From positions 1 to 64,000 of the forward strand of contig JANWVV010000006.1 in NCBI GenBank assembly GCA_025055795.1: a DNA stretch of 64,000 nucleotides, written 5' to 3'. The notes beneath the pieces were generated by a model, which made no database searches, was not told the origin of the DNA, and saw only the letters and a list, made by a program, of their open reading frames with translations. Numbering within the stretch: position 1 is the stretch's first letter; each line of letters starts with the position of its first letter. The translations under genes were made by a program, and so were the position numbers. Source of the DNA: Gemmataceae bacterium. GTDB taxonomy: Bacteria; Planctomycetota; Planctomycetia; Gemmatales; Gemmataceae. Below, one piece after another: positions 51,570 through 61,610 of the stretch.

Positions 51570-54500
51570 CTGAACTGACAATAATGACATGTTATGACAG
51601 TTACTGTCGTCCTGTTCTGTTAATCTTAAGTATGAAGATTTCTGGCATCTCATCTCATGAGAATTATATTGCTGAGATAGAATTATCCAATTATATACAA
51701 TATTTATGATATGTATAAAATTTAAGTCATAATTCCATTCTCATTATTTATGGTCATGGTGAATAGTTAAGCAATAAATATAACATAATATCGTTTATTC
51801 CATATATCAATACATATTTTCCGGTATTGAATAAAAATATATAAGTAGTTATAGTTTAGTAAAATATAAACTCGGCTAATTTGCGCAATAGTTCACATAC
51901 CTATACCAATTAGGAATGGATACAGATCTAGGAGAGCCATGGTCGGTCTATACCCCTCGTGATATTGAGCCAAAGAAACTTTTCAATCAATATTTATTTA
52001 GTATTTTAGAGTATTATAGAGATAACTTATATTATCTGTCATAGATCGTCAATTCAATCATTGTATCATTAGCGATTAGACTAAGAATGTGGTCTATTGA
52101 CGAAATTATAGCATGAATTATTTATAATCATTTGTACTGATCGTTTCGGTCAATCATTGTAGGCTCAATCCAAACAGGTGGTTGGCCTCATGGGCCTCGT
52201 CTAGCCCAACCTCTTGCACGAAACAGCACAATACTGACATAAATCGGGCTGAATTGCTCAGGCACAAAAGCCAAACAGACAAATGGCCCTCAGGGTCTTC
52301 CCTGCTTTGCTTGCAGAAATGAGAAATCACATGGCAGGCACAATTGCTTGCGTGATTTGCTTAGAATTTAAGCTTAACTGATGCATTGCTTACCGTGCTT
52401 GTTCTAATTCGCATGCACTTATGAATCAGTGAACAATCTAGGTATTACACTAATAACCTTATTATGATTTAGATTAAATCGTTGAATTACCTCCAGTATT
52501 GTTACAAACTTGCTTTTTCAATTATGGTTTGGATCGCCTATGTGGCAAATAGTGCAACTTGGTTACAAGTCAGAGAAAATTTAGTAATAGCTTGTGCAAA
52601 CTTTTCTGATTTACCTTGTACAATCAAGCTTTGTATACCTTTGCGATTGCCTGCCTAGATAGGTCATTATTCACTCTAAAAAATAAGAATATTTATTTGA
52701 ATGATTGGCACGGCTCGAATTAAGTGGAGTAGATGCATAAACGAAAACTCGTAGTTCAGCCAAGCTATAGCTAATTGCAAAGTTTGCTGTTGTGTGTCCT
52801 TGGTGATCTTGACGGTACGTCCTTGAAACGGTCCTGAAAGGGCTGCAATAAATTTTTTTAGCTCGCGTAACTAAACGCACCAATGCCTGCAATGTGGCCT
52901 CGCTAGTCGACTCCTCGCTCGTAAATACTTGTGCTATCTGCCGACCAATTCCTCTCATGAGTCGTAGCCTGTCGATTTAAAGCAAGTACTTGGCCAAAGC
53001 TCTCCGTCGCCAGGTTCATATAGCACCCAATGCCTTGACTTGTTCCTCGTAGCTAGCTTTAGAGAGATTGAACTTGCGAATACGAATAGTGACCGCTTCA
53101 ATATTTTCGACTCGAGGTTGAACACAACTCGTGACACAAACCGTTGTAACACTCGGGAATCTCCCGAAGTACGCGGTCATATAAAGCGTGGAGAGATTCC
53201 AGTAACCCGTACAGCGTGGGATTAGTCCATACCTATGAGGTTTGCCCATTAAGTTTCGTAACACAGCCTCGTCTTTCGTGTAATACTGTTTCGAGCCCTG
53301 AGCAGCAAAGTGTTCCTAGTACATTTCGTGGGAGAAGACTAGCTCTTCACCGCTGTCCGTTAGCAGATTGGCTATCGCCAACTTCCCGGATAAACTTGGC
53401 TGAGTCCAATAAAAAGCCATTTTCTTGGCACCTCTGACGGAGGATGTGCCAAGCGAATGTGCGGGTAAAGCTAGTGCAACCGCTTAAACGGGTCTATTAG
53501 GCTAATTAGTTTAGCAAGTCGAGTTGCACATCGCAGGGAGCTTGCAGACACTTGTTCTCTTCGCGTTTGAGAATATGTTCAGTAAATAACCTTAATAATT
53601 GACTGCTATTCTTAGGCAGTCCACCTTTGCTCTCAATTCCAGTTGAATAAGCAACCAGAGTTGTAACAGGTTGCACACCTATTCCCAAAGTGCCCTGAGC
53701 TTTTTAAGTGTGTGGTAGAAGGGCTGACCTTCACACTGTCCAGTCGGAGCGAAATGGCATGTGATGAACTCTAGATTTTGTCTTCGGTTGAATAGTCCAG
53801 ACTGAATATTGGCAATCGAAAACGCTCCAGAGCCAAATCCATACAGCAAGTGAGAAATAAAGGCACATCTGGGTATTCGCTAGACAGAGCCTCAATATCT
53901 CGAAAACATCGCTCCTGCAAGTCGGCCCGGGCCTTATTCAAACCGTCCAGCAACACATACCACTTCTGAGGATGGAGCTGTTGTGCCAAGGCATGCTCTT
54001 GTTCTTGACAAGCCTGACATAATGATTGTTTCAAGTCACCTCGTTAATATCGTAGCTCCACATAAAAAGGCAAATGCTCGAACTTCCGCGGGTCGTTCTG
54101 AAACTGTTACGCCTTTTCAAAGGTGAAGTACTCTAGCGGCGTCGTCTTACCTGCGCCAGCGTCTGCGGCTAGGATAAGGCGCTTTACCTCTCGAAATAAG
54201 TCGTGAACAGGATCGTACCCAGAGATGCCACCAAGTTGAGGAGGTTCCATTTGCTCATCAACGGATACGACACCTTCCTCGCTTGAGGATATTACATCAT
54301 CAGAACTTTCTGTTGGTTTGTCAGTGGCTCCGTATAAACGAGTTTAAGGGTATTTCCCCAGCGGTGAGTTGTATAAGCATGTCTTCTTGGAAAAGTTCGC
54401 CAGCTTCCAGCACTAACCATCGGCGCATATGTTACTTTCAACGTTGCCATACACTTTGAAAATACTCCCGTCGCGGCCCAATAAAAAGTACACTTCAAAG

Positions 54501-56110
54501 TACACCTCCTAGTTCGTGAGCATACTCGTCTATGGCCCACTGCATGCACGACAACAGGTCTATTAGAGCTAGCACCAAGTCCCTAAGTGGTGAATTGACC
54601 AATTCCTTTTGTTTGATGAACCGTGAGCGATCTCATTTTGCAAATGCCACAAATTTGCACAGACCTGAGCAATACGCCTCGGTGCTAGCCAGAAACTGAA
54701 ACCCAATTCTCCACCAAATCATGTAAGGTGGGATGATAAACAGGTTTAATCCAAACTAGAGGCGGCCGGTGTAATCTAGTCAAACGTTCGGGGTCGCAAC
54801 TTGCCAATAATAGATGTCTTAAATAGGGCTGAATTGTAGCAAACAAACGGTCAGGGACTACAAAACGTCGACGGCTCTTGCTTAAAAAACCTACGATGCC
54901 TCGTTGAAAATTTATGAAAGAGCTAGGTGGAGTTTTTCCGTCTAATGTGGGACTTAACAAGGTCTGTACAAACAGGGTAACGACAGTCTCGAGGCCGTGT
55001 GTCATCACATCTTCAACCAATCGGGGGGTGACACTCTCGCTGGATCATCTCACACAACACGCTCTCCAAGACTATTGTGCCGAGCATAAACTCGCCGCCT
55101 ATTACCTTAACTATCCGATCGCGTATACTCATCTGTTTATCGATTTAACGAAAGATCATCAAGGATATACTAGACATTTCTCAAAATATTAATTATATAT
55201 AGTATATTATCATATGATCTGATAACAATAGTATTTATAAAATTCCCAAATTTATAAAAATATATCATATTTATAATAACACATTAACTAAAGTAGTCTC
55301 ATAAGGCAATTTTTCTGATGGACAAGCACTGTATCACTGTCGTTTCGGCGGCGAACTGCAGGATCGAGGCACCCAATATGTAATGCGTTGTGAACTCACA
55401 AAATCAAGTCATAATTCATTTAGTATATGATATTAAGAATGTCTATAATACAGCTATTGAAGATAGTTACATTCCATTAGGACCAGAAATATGAGTAGGT
55501 TAAGAAATATGAATACAAAAGAATATGATTTACTGTAAACTATTCAAAATATCTAACAGCTTCATTTAGATGATAAAATTTTATTGAGTATGCAGTTGTC
55601 AAACTATAATGAGTGTTATTCATATCCGGCATTCTTTAATCCTCCAGACAGGGGCATGAGTGTCTCGGATTTAAACACGGTCATTTTACGCCTAACTCAG
55701 TAAAGTGGAGGAATTATTCCTTAGTCTACTATAAGATTACATATACTATAAACAATAATCTTGATATATTAATATCCCATCAAAATATATAAATTATTTT
55801 ATTAATATAGTAATAGTAATAAGTATATACTCGGTCCAACGATACAGAAAGCAATGCGGAATCGGACACTATGGGGATCTGGCACTACACGGCACGGTGC
55901 GATATATCGTACATCAACGTGTGAGTGTTGAAGCAGATGCGGCCAAAAAGTCTTAAGTAAGCCGTGTTTTAGATGAAAACCGTTTTGACTCCATTCTGCC
56001 TTATCGCTCACTCAGGCGAATTATGCCCTGGTTTCAGGTTAGTTATTGTTCTGACCATCGGCCCTTTCGCTTTACATCGGATGTAACGGTTCCAAGGATT
56101 ACGGGGACAA
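51570..56110. other. AT-rich, gene-poor island downstream of tRNA-Thr
   Basis: Long stretches of very low GC (e.g. 51640-51860, 55180-55290, 55720-55830) and no ORF above 111 aa, against a GC-rich coding-dense background. Borders are approximate. Confidence 0.75.
53290..54250 (-). pseudogene. Decayed NACHT (STAND) NTPase
   Basis: Minus-strand reading from 54250: MEPPQLGGISGYDPVHDLFREVKRLILAADAGAGKTTPLEYFTFEKA*QFQNDPRKFEHLPFYVELRY*RGDLKQSL...YVLLDGLNKARADLQERC...YPDVPLFLTCCMDLALERF...DYSTEDKI* (Walker A and B). Other frames continue with EFITCHFAPTG..., then GGLPKNSSQLLRLFTEHILKREE (53506-53688), then EELVFSHEMY*EHFAAQ near 53318. At least three stops and three frame changes. Confidence 0.8.
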
Positions 56111-56131
56111 ATTAGTCGTGCGGGTTGCACC

Positions 56132-57352
56132 TTGATGTCCAGACCGGATTGTAACGTTAGGCCCAGGATCATTACTCTAACTTCTGGGGAAGATATTCGC
56201 ATTGCACCGAGTGACACCATGACATTATTTGTGTGGCCAATAACCGTGGCAGCATTCGGGGGAATCGTGACGCTGACCACGGGCGGAATCGAATCACCTT
56301 CGGATGAAGCGTGCCGATCTGCTCCGTTCGGGTATCTTTACGCCCCCGCCTTCAGTTTACAGGTGGAATTGCGGCAACCTTTGAGCGTATACACGCCTCA
56401 GGCAGGCGACGTCCTGCTTATGAGCGATACCGATTGTTTCTGGACTCTGATGTACCGTTTCGCACTGACCGGTGCACCGGGTCATGCTGGGATCGTGGTT
56501 CCGCTTCCCGATGGTCGCCTAGGCCTACTGGAGGCCGGATACAACGAAACCTTGTGGACACGCATCACGCCCCTAGCCGAACGCTTACCCGAATACCCCG
56601 GTTTTATCTGGGTTCGCCAACGGCAGATGCCGCTGACGCTCGAACAGCAACAGCGACTGATGGAATTTGCCTTGGCCGCGGCTGATCTACCCTATGCTAC
56701 GGGACGGGTGCTTCTGCAGGTCACACCATTTCGCAGCCGGGGTCCTTTACGGACCTATGTGCTAGGCCGACCGCGCGGAGCCGGTCGGCGGTATCAGTGT
56801 GCCGAAGCGGTGATCGAGGCCTTGGTCTATGCCGGTGTCCGCGACGGCCGGACTGCCCGTCCCGCGGCAACCTATCCGCAAGACCTGTTCTACGACCGCT
56901 CGTGGAACCGCTATTTGGATCGGCATCCGCCCTTGGGACCCGACTGGAACCCTCCCGCCTTATGGACACCCATTCCTAGTGTTGCTCTCAAGGGCCGAAC
57001 ACGTAAGGCTCTGGCCGCTGCTGGCCTGTTGCCAATCGCATCGCTAACGTCTGAAAAGGCGGGTCAGCCGGATGCTCTCGGCCTGTCTCACCAGTCAGCA
57101 GGGACCAATTCAGCAACTGCCAGTGTCGTTCGAAGCTGCGGTAGCGACGGAAGCGGTGGCTGCGGCACTGCAGCGATCCGGACAAGCGGGGTCAACCAGC
57201 TCCAGCCAGGCACGGGCGTCGTGGAGCAGGCGAAGGCGCAGTTCGTCGTGCCTTTGCTCGGCGCGGAAGCGCCAGCGGTCGCACTCGTGGAGCAGCCGCT
57301 CAAGCGCCTGGGTCTGTTCGATCGTCCACCCCGCTTGGGTCGCCGCCGCTAG
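56132..57352 (+). CDS. YiiX/YaeF-like permuted papain-like (NlpC/P60-related) protein
   Basis: 406 aa; GDVLLMSDTDCFW...GAPGHAGIVVPLPDGRLGLLEAGYNE (His first) and RRYQCAEAVIEALVYAGV (Cys later), the permuted order. True start may be near 56219; C-terminal 80 aa may not be genuine. Confidence 0.7.
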   Translation: MMSRPDCNVRPRIITLTSGEDIRIAPSDTMTLFVWPITVAAFGGIVTLTTGGIESPSDEACRSAPFGYLYAPAFSLQVELRQPLSVYTPQAGDVLLMSDTDCFWTLMYRFALTGAPGHAGIVVPLPDGRLGLLEAGYNETLWTRITPLAERLPEYPGFIWVRQRQMPLTLEQQQRLMEFALAAADLPYATGRVLLQVTPFRSRGPLRTYVLGRPRGAGRRYQCAEAVIEALVYAGVRDGRTARPAATYPQDLFYDRSWNRYLDRHPPLGPDWNPPALWTPIPSVALKGRTRKALAAAGLLPIASLTSEKAGQPDALGLSHQSAGTNSATASVVRSCGSDGSGGCGTAAIRTSGVNQLQPGTGVVEQAKAQFVVPLLGAEAPAVALVEQPLKRLGLFDRPPRLGRRR

Positions 57353-58159
57353 TAGTTCGGCCGTGGTCCAGCACGGCGCCGGCCAACCCCAACGCCGCCG
57401 GATGTACTCACGCACAATCGCGGATACTTCAGCCGCGATCCGCCCAATCCCCAGCGTGCGTACCTCATACTCCTGCGGCCACTTGCGCGTTAACCAGTAC
57501 TCCCATTCGCCGAGCTTTTGCCAGGCCCATTGACGAGGTGATAATCGGACCGAGCGTCGCTGGCAGCTCCAGACTAGTCCCGCCGCCCCCATCAACACCA
57601 GCCCGGCGCTGAGCACTCCAGTCCATCCCCATCCGGTCCACTGCGGTGGTGGGGTGAATGCTGGATCCTGCTCCTCGGCAGGCCAAACCACCGAACCAAT
57701 CTTGTCTTTCTGGGGATCCACACCGGTCAACACGTCTACTTCCAGAACCGGCCCGGGATATTCACGCCCATTGACGCGCATAGGGGCAAAAGCGATCAAC
57801 TGCGTGGTGCCCGGCACAAACGGCTCCATACGTAAATGCTGGACCCAGCGTTCCCTCTGAGATCCGATAGAGTGCAGGCGGTGCGTTCCTACAGTCATCA
57901 CTCCCCAATCACGCTGGCTGGCAACCGTCAACCAGGATGACGATGGCTCGACTTGCAACGGTGCCGGACCTTCCACTACGAGTTCCACCTCTAGCGTATC
58001 CGATAATTGCAACCTGGCGCGAGCAGGCGACAGTCGGATCGTCACCTCACCATCACTAACTGCCCCACTGGATTGCCCCGCAAGCACTCCAAAAACGGCA
58101 AGCACCAACGTCCAATGCAATTCCTGGAAAAGGCTTTCTCCCTGTTGTTGCGGTTTCAT
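57110..58159 (-). CDS. Membrane protein with BatD-like N-terminal domain, downstream of DUF58
   Basis: 349 aa; signal-like start, VTIRLSPARARLQLSDTLEVELVVEGPAPLQV, central TM (GWTGVLSAGLVLMGAAGLVWSC); overlaps the DUF58 stop by 4 nt. Confidence 0.75.
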   Translation of the reverse strand: MKPQQQGESLFQELHWTLVLAVFGVLAGQSSGAVSDGEVTIRLSPARARLQLSDTLEVELVVEGPAPLQVEPSSSWLTVASQRDWGVMTVGTHRLHSIGSQRERWVQHLRMEPFVPGTTQLIAFAPMRVNGREYPGPVLEVDVLTGVDPQKDKIGSVVWPAEEQDPAFTPPPQWTGWGWTGVLSAGLVLMGAAGLVWSCQRRSVRLSPRQWAWQKLGEWEYWLTRKWPQEYEVRTLGIGRIAAEVSAIVREYIRRRWGWPAPCWTTAELLAAATQAGWTIEQTQALERLLHECDRWRFRAEQRHDELRLRLLHDARAWLELVDPACPDRCSAAATASVATAASNDTGSC

Positions 58160-59040
58160 CGTCGACGCCCTTGTTGCTCACGCTGACGCAGGAACTGTGC
58201 CACGGCTTGAATGTGTCCACCCGTTGTCTGGACCGTAATTACGTCCGCCTCTGCTTGTGCCGCCAGCCGGTACAACCGGTCGACAAAGCGGTTGCGTTGC
58301 TGCTCGAACTCAAAACGGACTCGCCTGTCGTTACAATCCACCAGCTTCTGCTGACCGGTTTCCGCATCTTCCAGCCAGGCCAGTCCCACGGGCGGACAAC
58401 TTTGCTCCCAAGGATCGATCAGGTGGACGGCAATCAGATCGTGTCGGTAAGCTACCCGCAGGAAGGCAGGAGCATAATTGTCGGTGAGAAAATCGCTGAT
58501 CAGAACCACGATGGCCCGCCGCCGTTGTGTCCGCAACACCCACTGCAGTAACGGGTTCAGATCCGTTCCCCGTTGAACCGGTTCGTAGGCCAGCAGGTCA
58601 CGCAACAAACGTTGGAGATGCCGATTTCCCTTGGCCGGAGGGATGTACCGCTCCACGTCCGTTGTCCCGAGGACCGCTCCGACGCGGTCGTGATTGACAG
58701 CAGCACATAAGGCGAACAGCGCACCAATTTCGGCTCCTGCCCGGCGTTTACTCTGGCCGCTACTGCCAAAGCCTAGACTGGCCGACACATCCATCAGTAC
58801 AAGTACGGTCGTTTCCCGTTCTTCTACAAACCGTTTGATAAACGGTCGGCCCATGCGGGCTGTTACGTTCCAGTCGATACTTCGCACGTCATCACCCGGC
58901 TGATACTCCCGAACCTCTTCGAAGGTCAGTCCTGCCCCTTTGAATGCGGAATGGTAGGCCCCCCCCAAACGTCCCAAAGCCAGTCGGCGGGCGTAGAGGT
59001 GTAATCGGCGCACCTGCCGGAGCAGTTGGGCACTCAGCAT
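58156..59040 (-). CDS. DUF58 domain-containing protein
   Basis: 294 aa; GAGLTFEEVREYQPGDDVRSIDWNVTARMGRPFIKRFVEERETTVLVLMDVSASLGFG. Confidence 0.95.
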   Translation of the reverse strand: MLSAQLLRQVRRLHLYARRLALGRLGGAYHSAFKGAGLTFEEVREYQPGDDVRSIDWNVTARMGRPFIKRFVEERETTVLVLMDVSASLGFGSSGQSKRRAGAEIGALFALCAAVNHDRVGAVLGTTDVERYIPPAKGNRHLQRLLRDLLAYEPVQRGTDLNPLLQWVLRTQRRRAIVVLISDFLTDNYAPAFLRVAYRHDLIAVHLIDPWEQSCPPVGLAWLEDAETGQQKLVDCNDRRVRFEFEQQRNRFVDRLYRLAAQAEADVITVQTTGGHIQAVAQFLRQREQQGRRR

Positions 59041-59355
59041 CCGGATGGCCCCCTAGCGACGTGCGACCATTGTAAACACCAGGTCAGATCCTTCGTTCCA
59101 CCACACCATCATTGCACCCTGAACACAGCAACCACCAGAAGCAACCCCAACAGCGACCCAACACCATACGTCTGTAATAACTCACAAGTGGCTTCGTTCG
59201 GCCAGGACGCGTTTTAAACGGCGACGTACGGCAAAAGGGTAGCGGTCGCCGGTTGTCGCCTTGCTCCAGCATCAGGGCAAGGTGTGTATTTGACCGCGGT
59301 GTCTTGTCTGACCTCCGTAGCGGACGGCTCTTGTGATCCGTCCATGGGGTTGGTC

Positions 59356-60861
59356 CTAGCGGGCGAAACTCAGAACAGCCTGGATGGCTTTGTTCCAGGC
59401 GTGCCGTTTATCTTGTCGCTGTTGCGGGGACCACCGGGGTTCGAAACGGGCCGCCGCTTGGGTATAGTGTCGCAGATTGGCTTCATCGGTCAGTCCGGCA
59501 CCGACAGCGGCCAGGAAGGCGGCACCGTGGGCCGTTGCTTCGATCTGAGCGGCCCGCACGACGGCCCGGCCCAATAGATCCGCCTGCCGCTGCAGAAACC
59601 AATCGTTGCGTGCCATCCCACCATCAACGCTCAGCGGAGTTGAAGTAGCAACGGCACTGTGCCCCCGCCAGTCGTTCCAGGCGGCCTCGACCAGATCGAC
59701 CACTTGCAAGGCAACCCCTTCGAGCACGGCTCGTGCCAGATCGGCGGCCGTCGTGGCTCGCGTCAAGCCCAAAATGGCGCCACGGGCTGCTGGCTCCCAA
59801 TGCGGGGCTCCCAAGCCGACAAACCCCGGCACGCACACCACTGGCTCGTCCTCGCGGGAATGCCGGACCAGCTCCTCCACCTCGGCGGCCTGTCGGACCA
59901 GACGCAGACCATCTCGCAACCATTGCACTGCCGCTCCCGCTATGAACACTGCCCCCTCCAGGGCATATTGAGGCACGGCTCCGCTCATGGCCGCTGGCGT
60001 TGTCAACAGTTTGTGATGGGACGTTACCGCTTGCGTTCCGGTGTGAAGCAGGTAAAAGGCACCGGTGCCATAGGTACACTTGCTTTCCCCCGCAGCAAAG
60101 CACCCCTGACCATACAACGCGGCCTGCTGGTCACCCGCTATGCCGCGAATGGCTATTCCATCGGGCAGAAAGCCCAGACCATGGGTAACGCCGAAGTCTG
60201 CGACACTGGGTCGAACGGCTGGCAGCATAGCAGCCGGAACGCCGAAATAGCGTAACAGGTCGTGATCCCACTGCAAGGCGTGGATGTCGAACAGCAGGGT
60301 CCGTCCAGCGTTGGTTACGTCCGTCGCATGGCTTCGGCCTGCGGTTAAACGCCACAGCAGGAACGAATCGATGGTCCCTGCTGCTAGCCGACCCGCTTCC
60401 GCAGCGGTCCGTACCCCGGCAACGTTATCCAACAACCAACGGAGCTTGGTTGCGGAAAAGTATGGGTCGAGGAACAACCCGGTTTTGCTGCGGATCAGGG
60501 GCTGGTCCCCCGCATGCTGCTGGCAGAAGCGGGTCGTCCGTCGATCCTGCCACACGATGGCCCGGTAGACAGGTTGCCCCGTTTCCCGATCCCACACGAC
60601 CACCGTTTCCCGTTGATTGGTGATGCCGATGGCCACAACTGCCTGCCCTTCCACCGCGGCTTGGGCCATTGCTTCCCGGGCCGTCGTCACCGTCGTCTGC
60701 CAGATCTCCTCCGGATCGTGCTCCACCCACCCATCATCGGGGAAATACTGCCGGATTTCCTTCTGAACCGCTGCCAGCGGCATCAATGTCCCTGCGTCAT
60801 ACACCACGCTCCGCGTGCTGGTCGTTCCCTGATCGATGGCCAGTATTACCCGTCGATTCAT
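59356..60861 (-). CDS. glpK: Glycerol kinase (FGGY family)
   Basis: 501 aa; ILAIDQGTTSTRSVVYD, GWVEHDPEEIWQT, GITNQRETVVVWDRETGQPVYRAIVWQDRRT, YGTGAFYLLHTG, VDGGMARNDWFLQRQADLLG. Confidence 0.95.
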   Translation of the reverse strand: MNRRVILAIDQGTTSTRSVVYDAGTLMPLAAVQKEIRQYFPDDGWVEHDPEEIWQTTVTTAREAMAQAAVEGQAVVAIGITNQRETVVVWDRETGQPVYRAIVWQDRRTTRFCQQHAGDQPLIRSKTGLFLDPYFSATKLRWLLDNVAGVRTAAEAGRLAAGTIDSFLLWRLTAGRSHATDVTNAGRTLLFDIHALQWDHDLLRYFGVPAAMLPAVRPSVADFGVTHGLGFLPDGIAIRGIAGDQQAALYGQGCFAAGESKCTYGTGAFYLLHTGTQAVTSHHKLLTTPAAMSGAVPQYALEGAVFIAGAAVQWLRDGLRLVRQAAEVEELVRHSREDEPVVCVPGFVGLGAPHWEPAARGAILGLTRATTAADLARAVLEGVALQVVDLVEAAWNDWRGHSAVATSTPLSVDGGMARNDWFLQRQADLLGRAVVRAAQIEATAHGAAFLAAVGAGLTDEANLRHYTQAAARFEPRWSPQQRQDKRHAWNKAIQAVLSFAR

Positions 60862-61111
60862 CTGTCTGTCCCCATAATTACGTGGTGTCGATCCACCGTG
60901 TGACGATTCAACTGCTCTCTAACAATTGGTTCTGGCCGCGGAGCAAGGCCTCCCCGGTTGCGGCTATCCACCTTTCGTGTTGAGGGCCGCTTTGCTTTGG
61001 CCGTACCCCTTCCCCCTGCGTTGCTGCTCCCCCCTTTCATGACACCCAGTATAATAGTGCCATTGTTGGTAACGTTGTGGGCTTTGCCGTACTGTACCTG
61101 CCGATTGGCCG

Positions 61112-61477
61112 ATGATGTCTTTTTGCCAGACGGATTCGGTGAGCTGGGAACCGACCGCGGCGTCGCCCCCTTGCTCATCTGCTAATGGGTTGGCGACAGA
61201 GTGGGCTGTCCGCTACGAAATCTGTTGTTCGTTTCTGATCGCAACGTTGGTGTGGCATACCCCCCCACACCGGCTCCGCTCCCGCTGGCAGCGACTCGGC
61301 TATGGCATCGCCTATTCTTTGCTGTGCCTGCTCCTAGGGCCTTGGGGCCTACCATGGGGGTTAGTGTACACGGTACGGGCCATTGCCGTGAATCTGCTGG
61401 GGGGCCTGCGACAACGTCCAATGTCCCACCTCTGTGCAACCGAGGCAACGGAACCTTCCGTTTCCCAGGCGGCTTGA
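61112..61477 (+). CDS. Small hypothetical membrane-associated protein
   Basis: 121 aa; RLGYGIAYSLLCLLLGPWGLPWGLVYTVRAIAVNLLGG hydrophobic core resembles segments seen in planctomycete membrane proteins. Start uncertain. Confidence 0.4.
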   Translation: MMSFCQTDSVSWEPTAASPPCSSANGLATEWAVRYEICCSFLIATLVWHTPPHRLRSRWQRLGYGIAYSLLCLLLGPWGLPWGLVYTVRAIAVNLLGGLRQRPMSHLCATEATEPSVSQAA

Positions 61478-61610
61478 AGTGGGCCGTTGCTGGAACTGTG
61501 AGCCTTCTGAGGCTTATTCGAACCCAACCTCCGATCATGCGGCTTGCTTTCCGCCACGCCATTCGTTGCACTTGTGTGCATGGCAGCCTGGCCAGAATCC
61601 GTGGATCGGC

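Noticed and set aside
52150-52330. HExxHxxG-like text (EVGLDEAHEANHLFGLSLQ) on the minus strand of the AT-rich island, suggestive of a metalloprotease
   Set aside because: Only a short motif match, no third His ligand and no supporting ORF; likely chance or unidentifiable gene debris.
53290-54250. Recoding of TAA/TAG to Gln as explanation for the in-frame stops in the NACHT remnant
   Set aside because: The reading frame also shifts several times, and all neighbouring genes use TAA/TAG as normal stops; decay is simpler.
59084-59272. Small minus-strand ORF with a hydrophobic segment between DUF58 and glpK genes
   Set aside because: The hydrophobic text differs by frame and lacks a convincing start codon; insufficient evidence.
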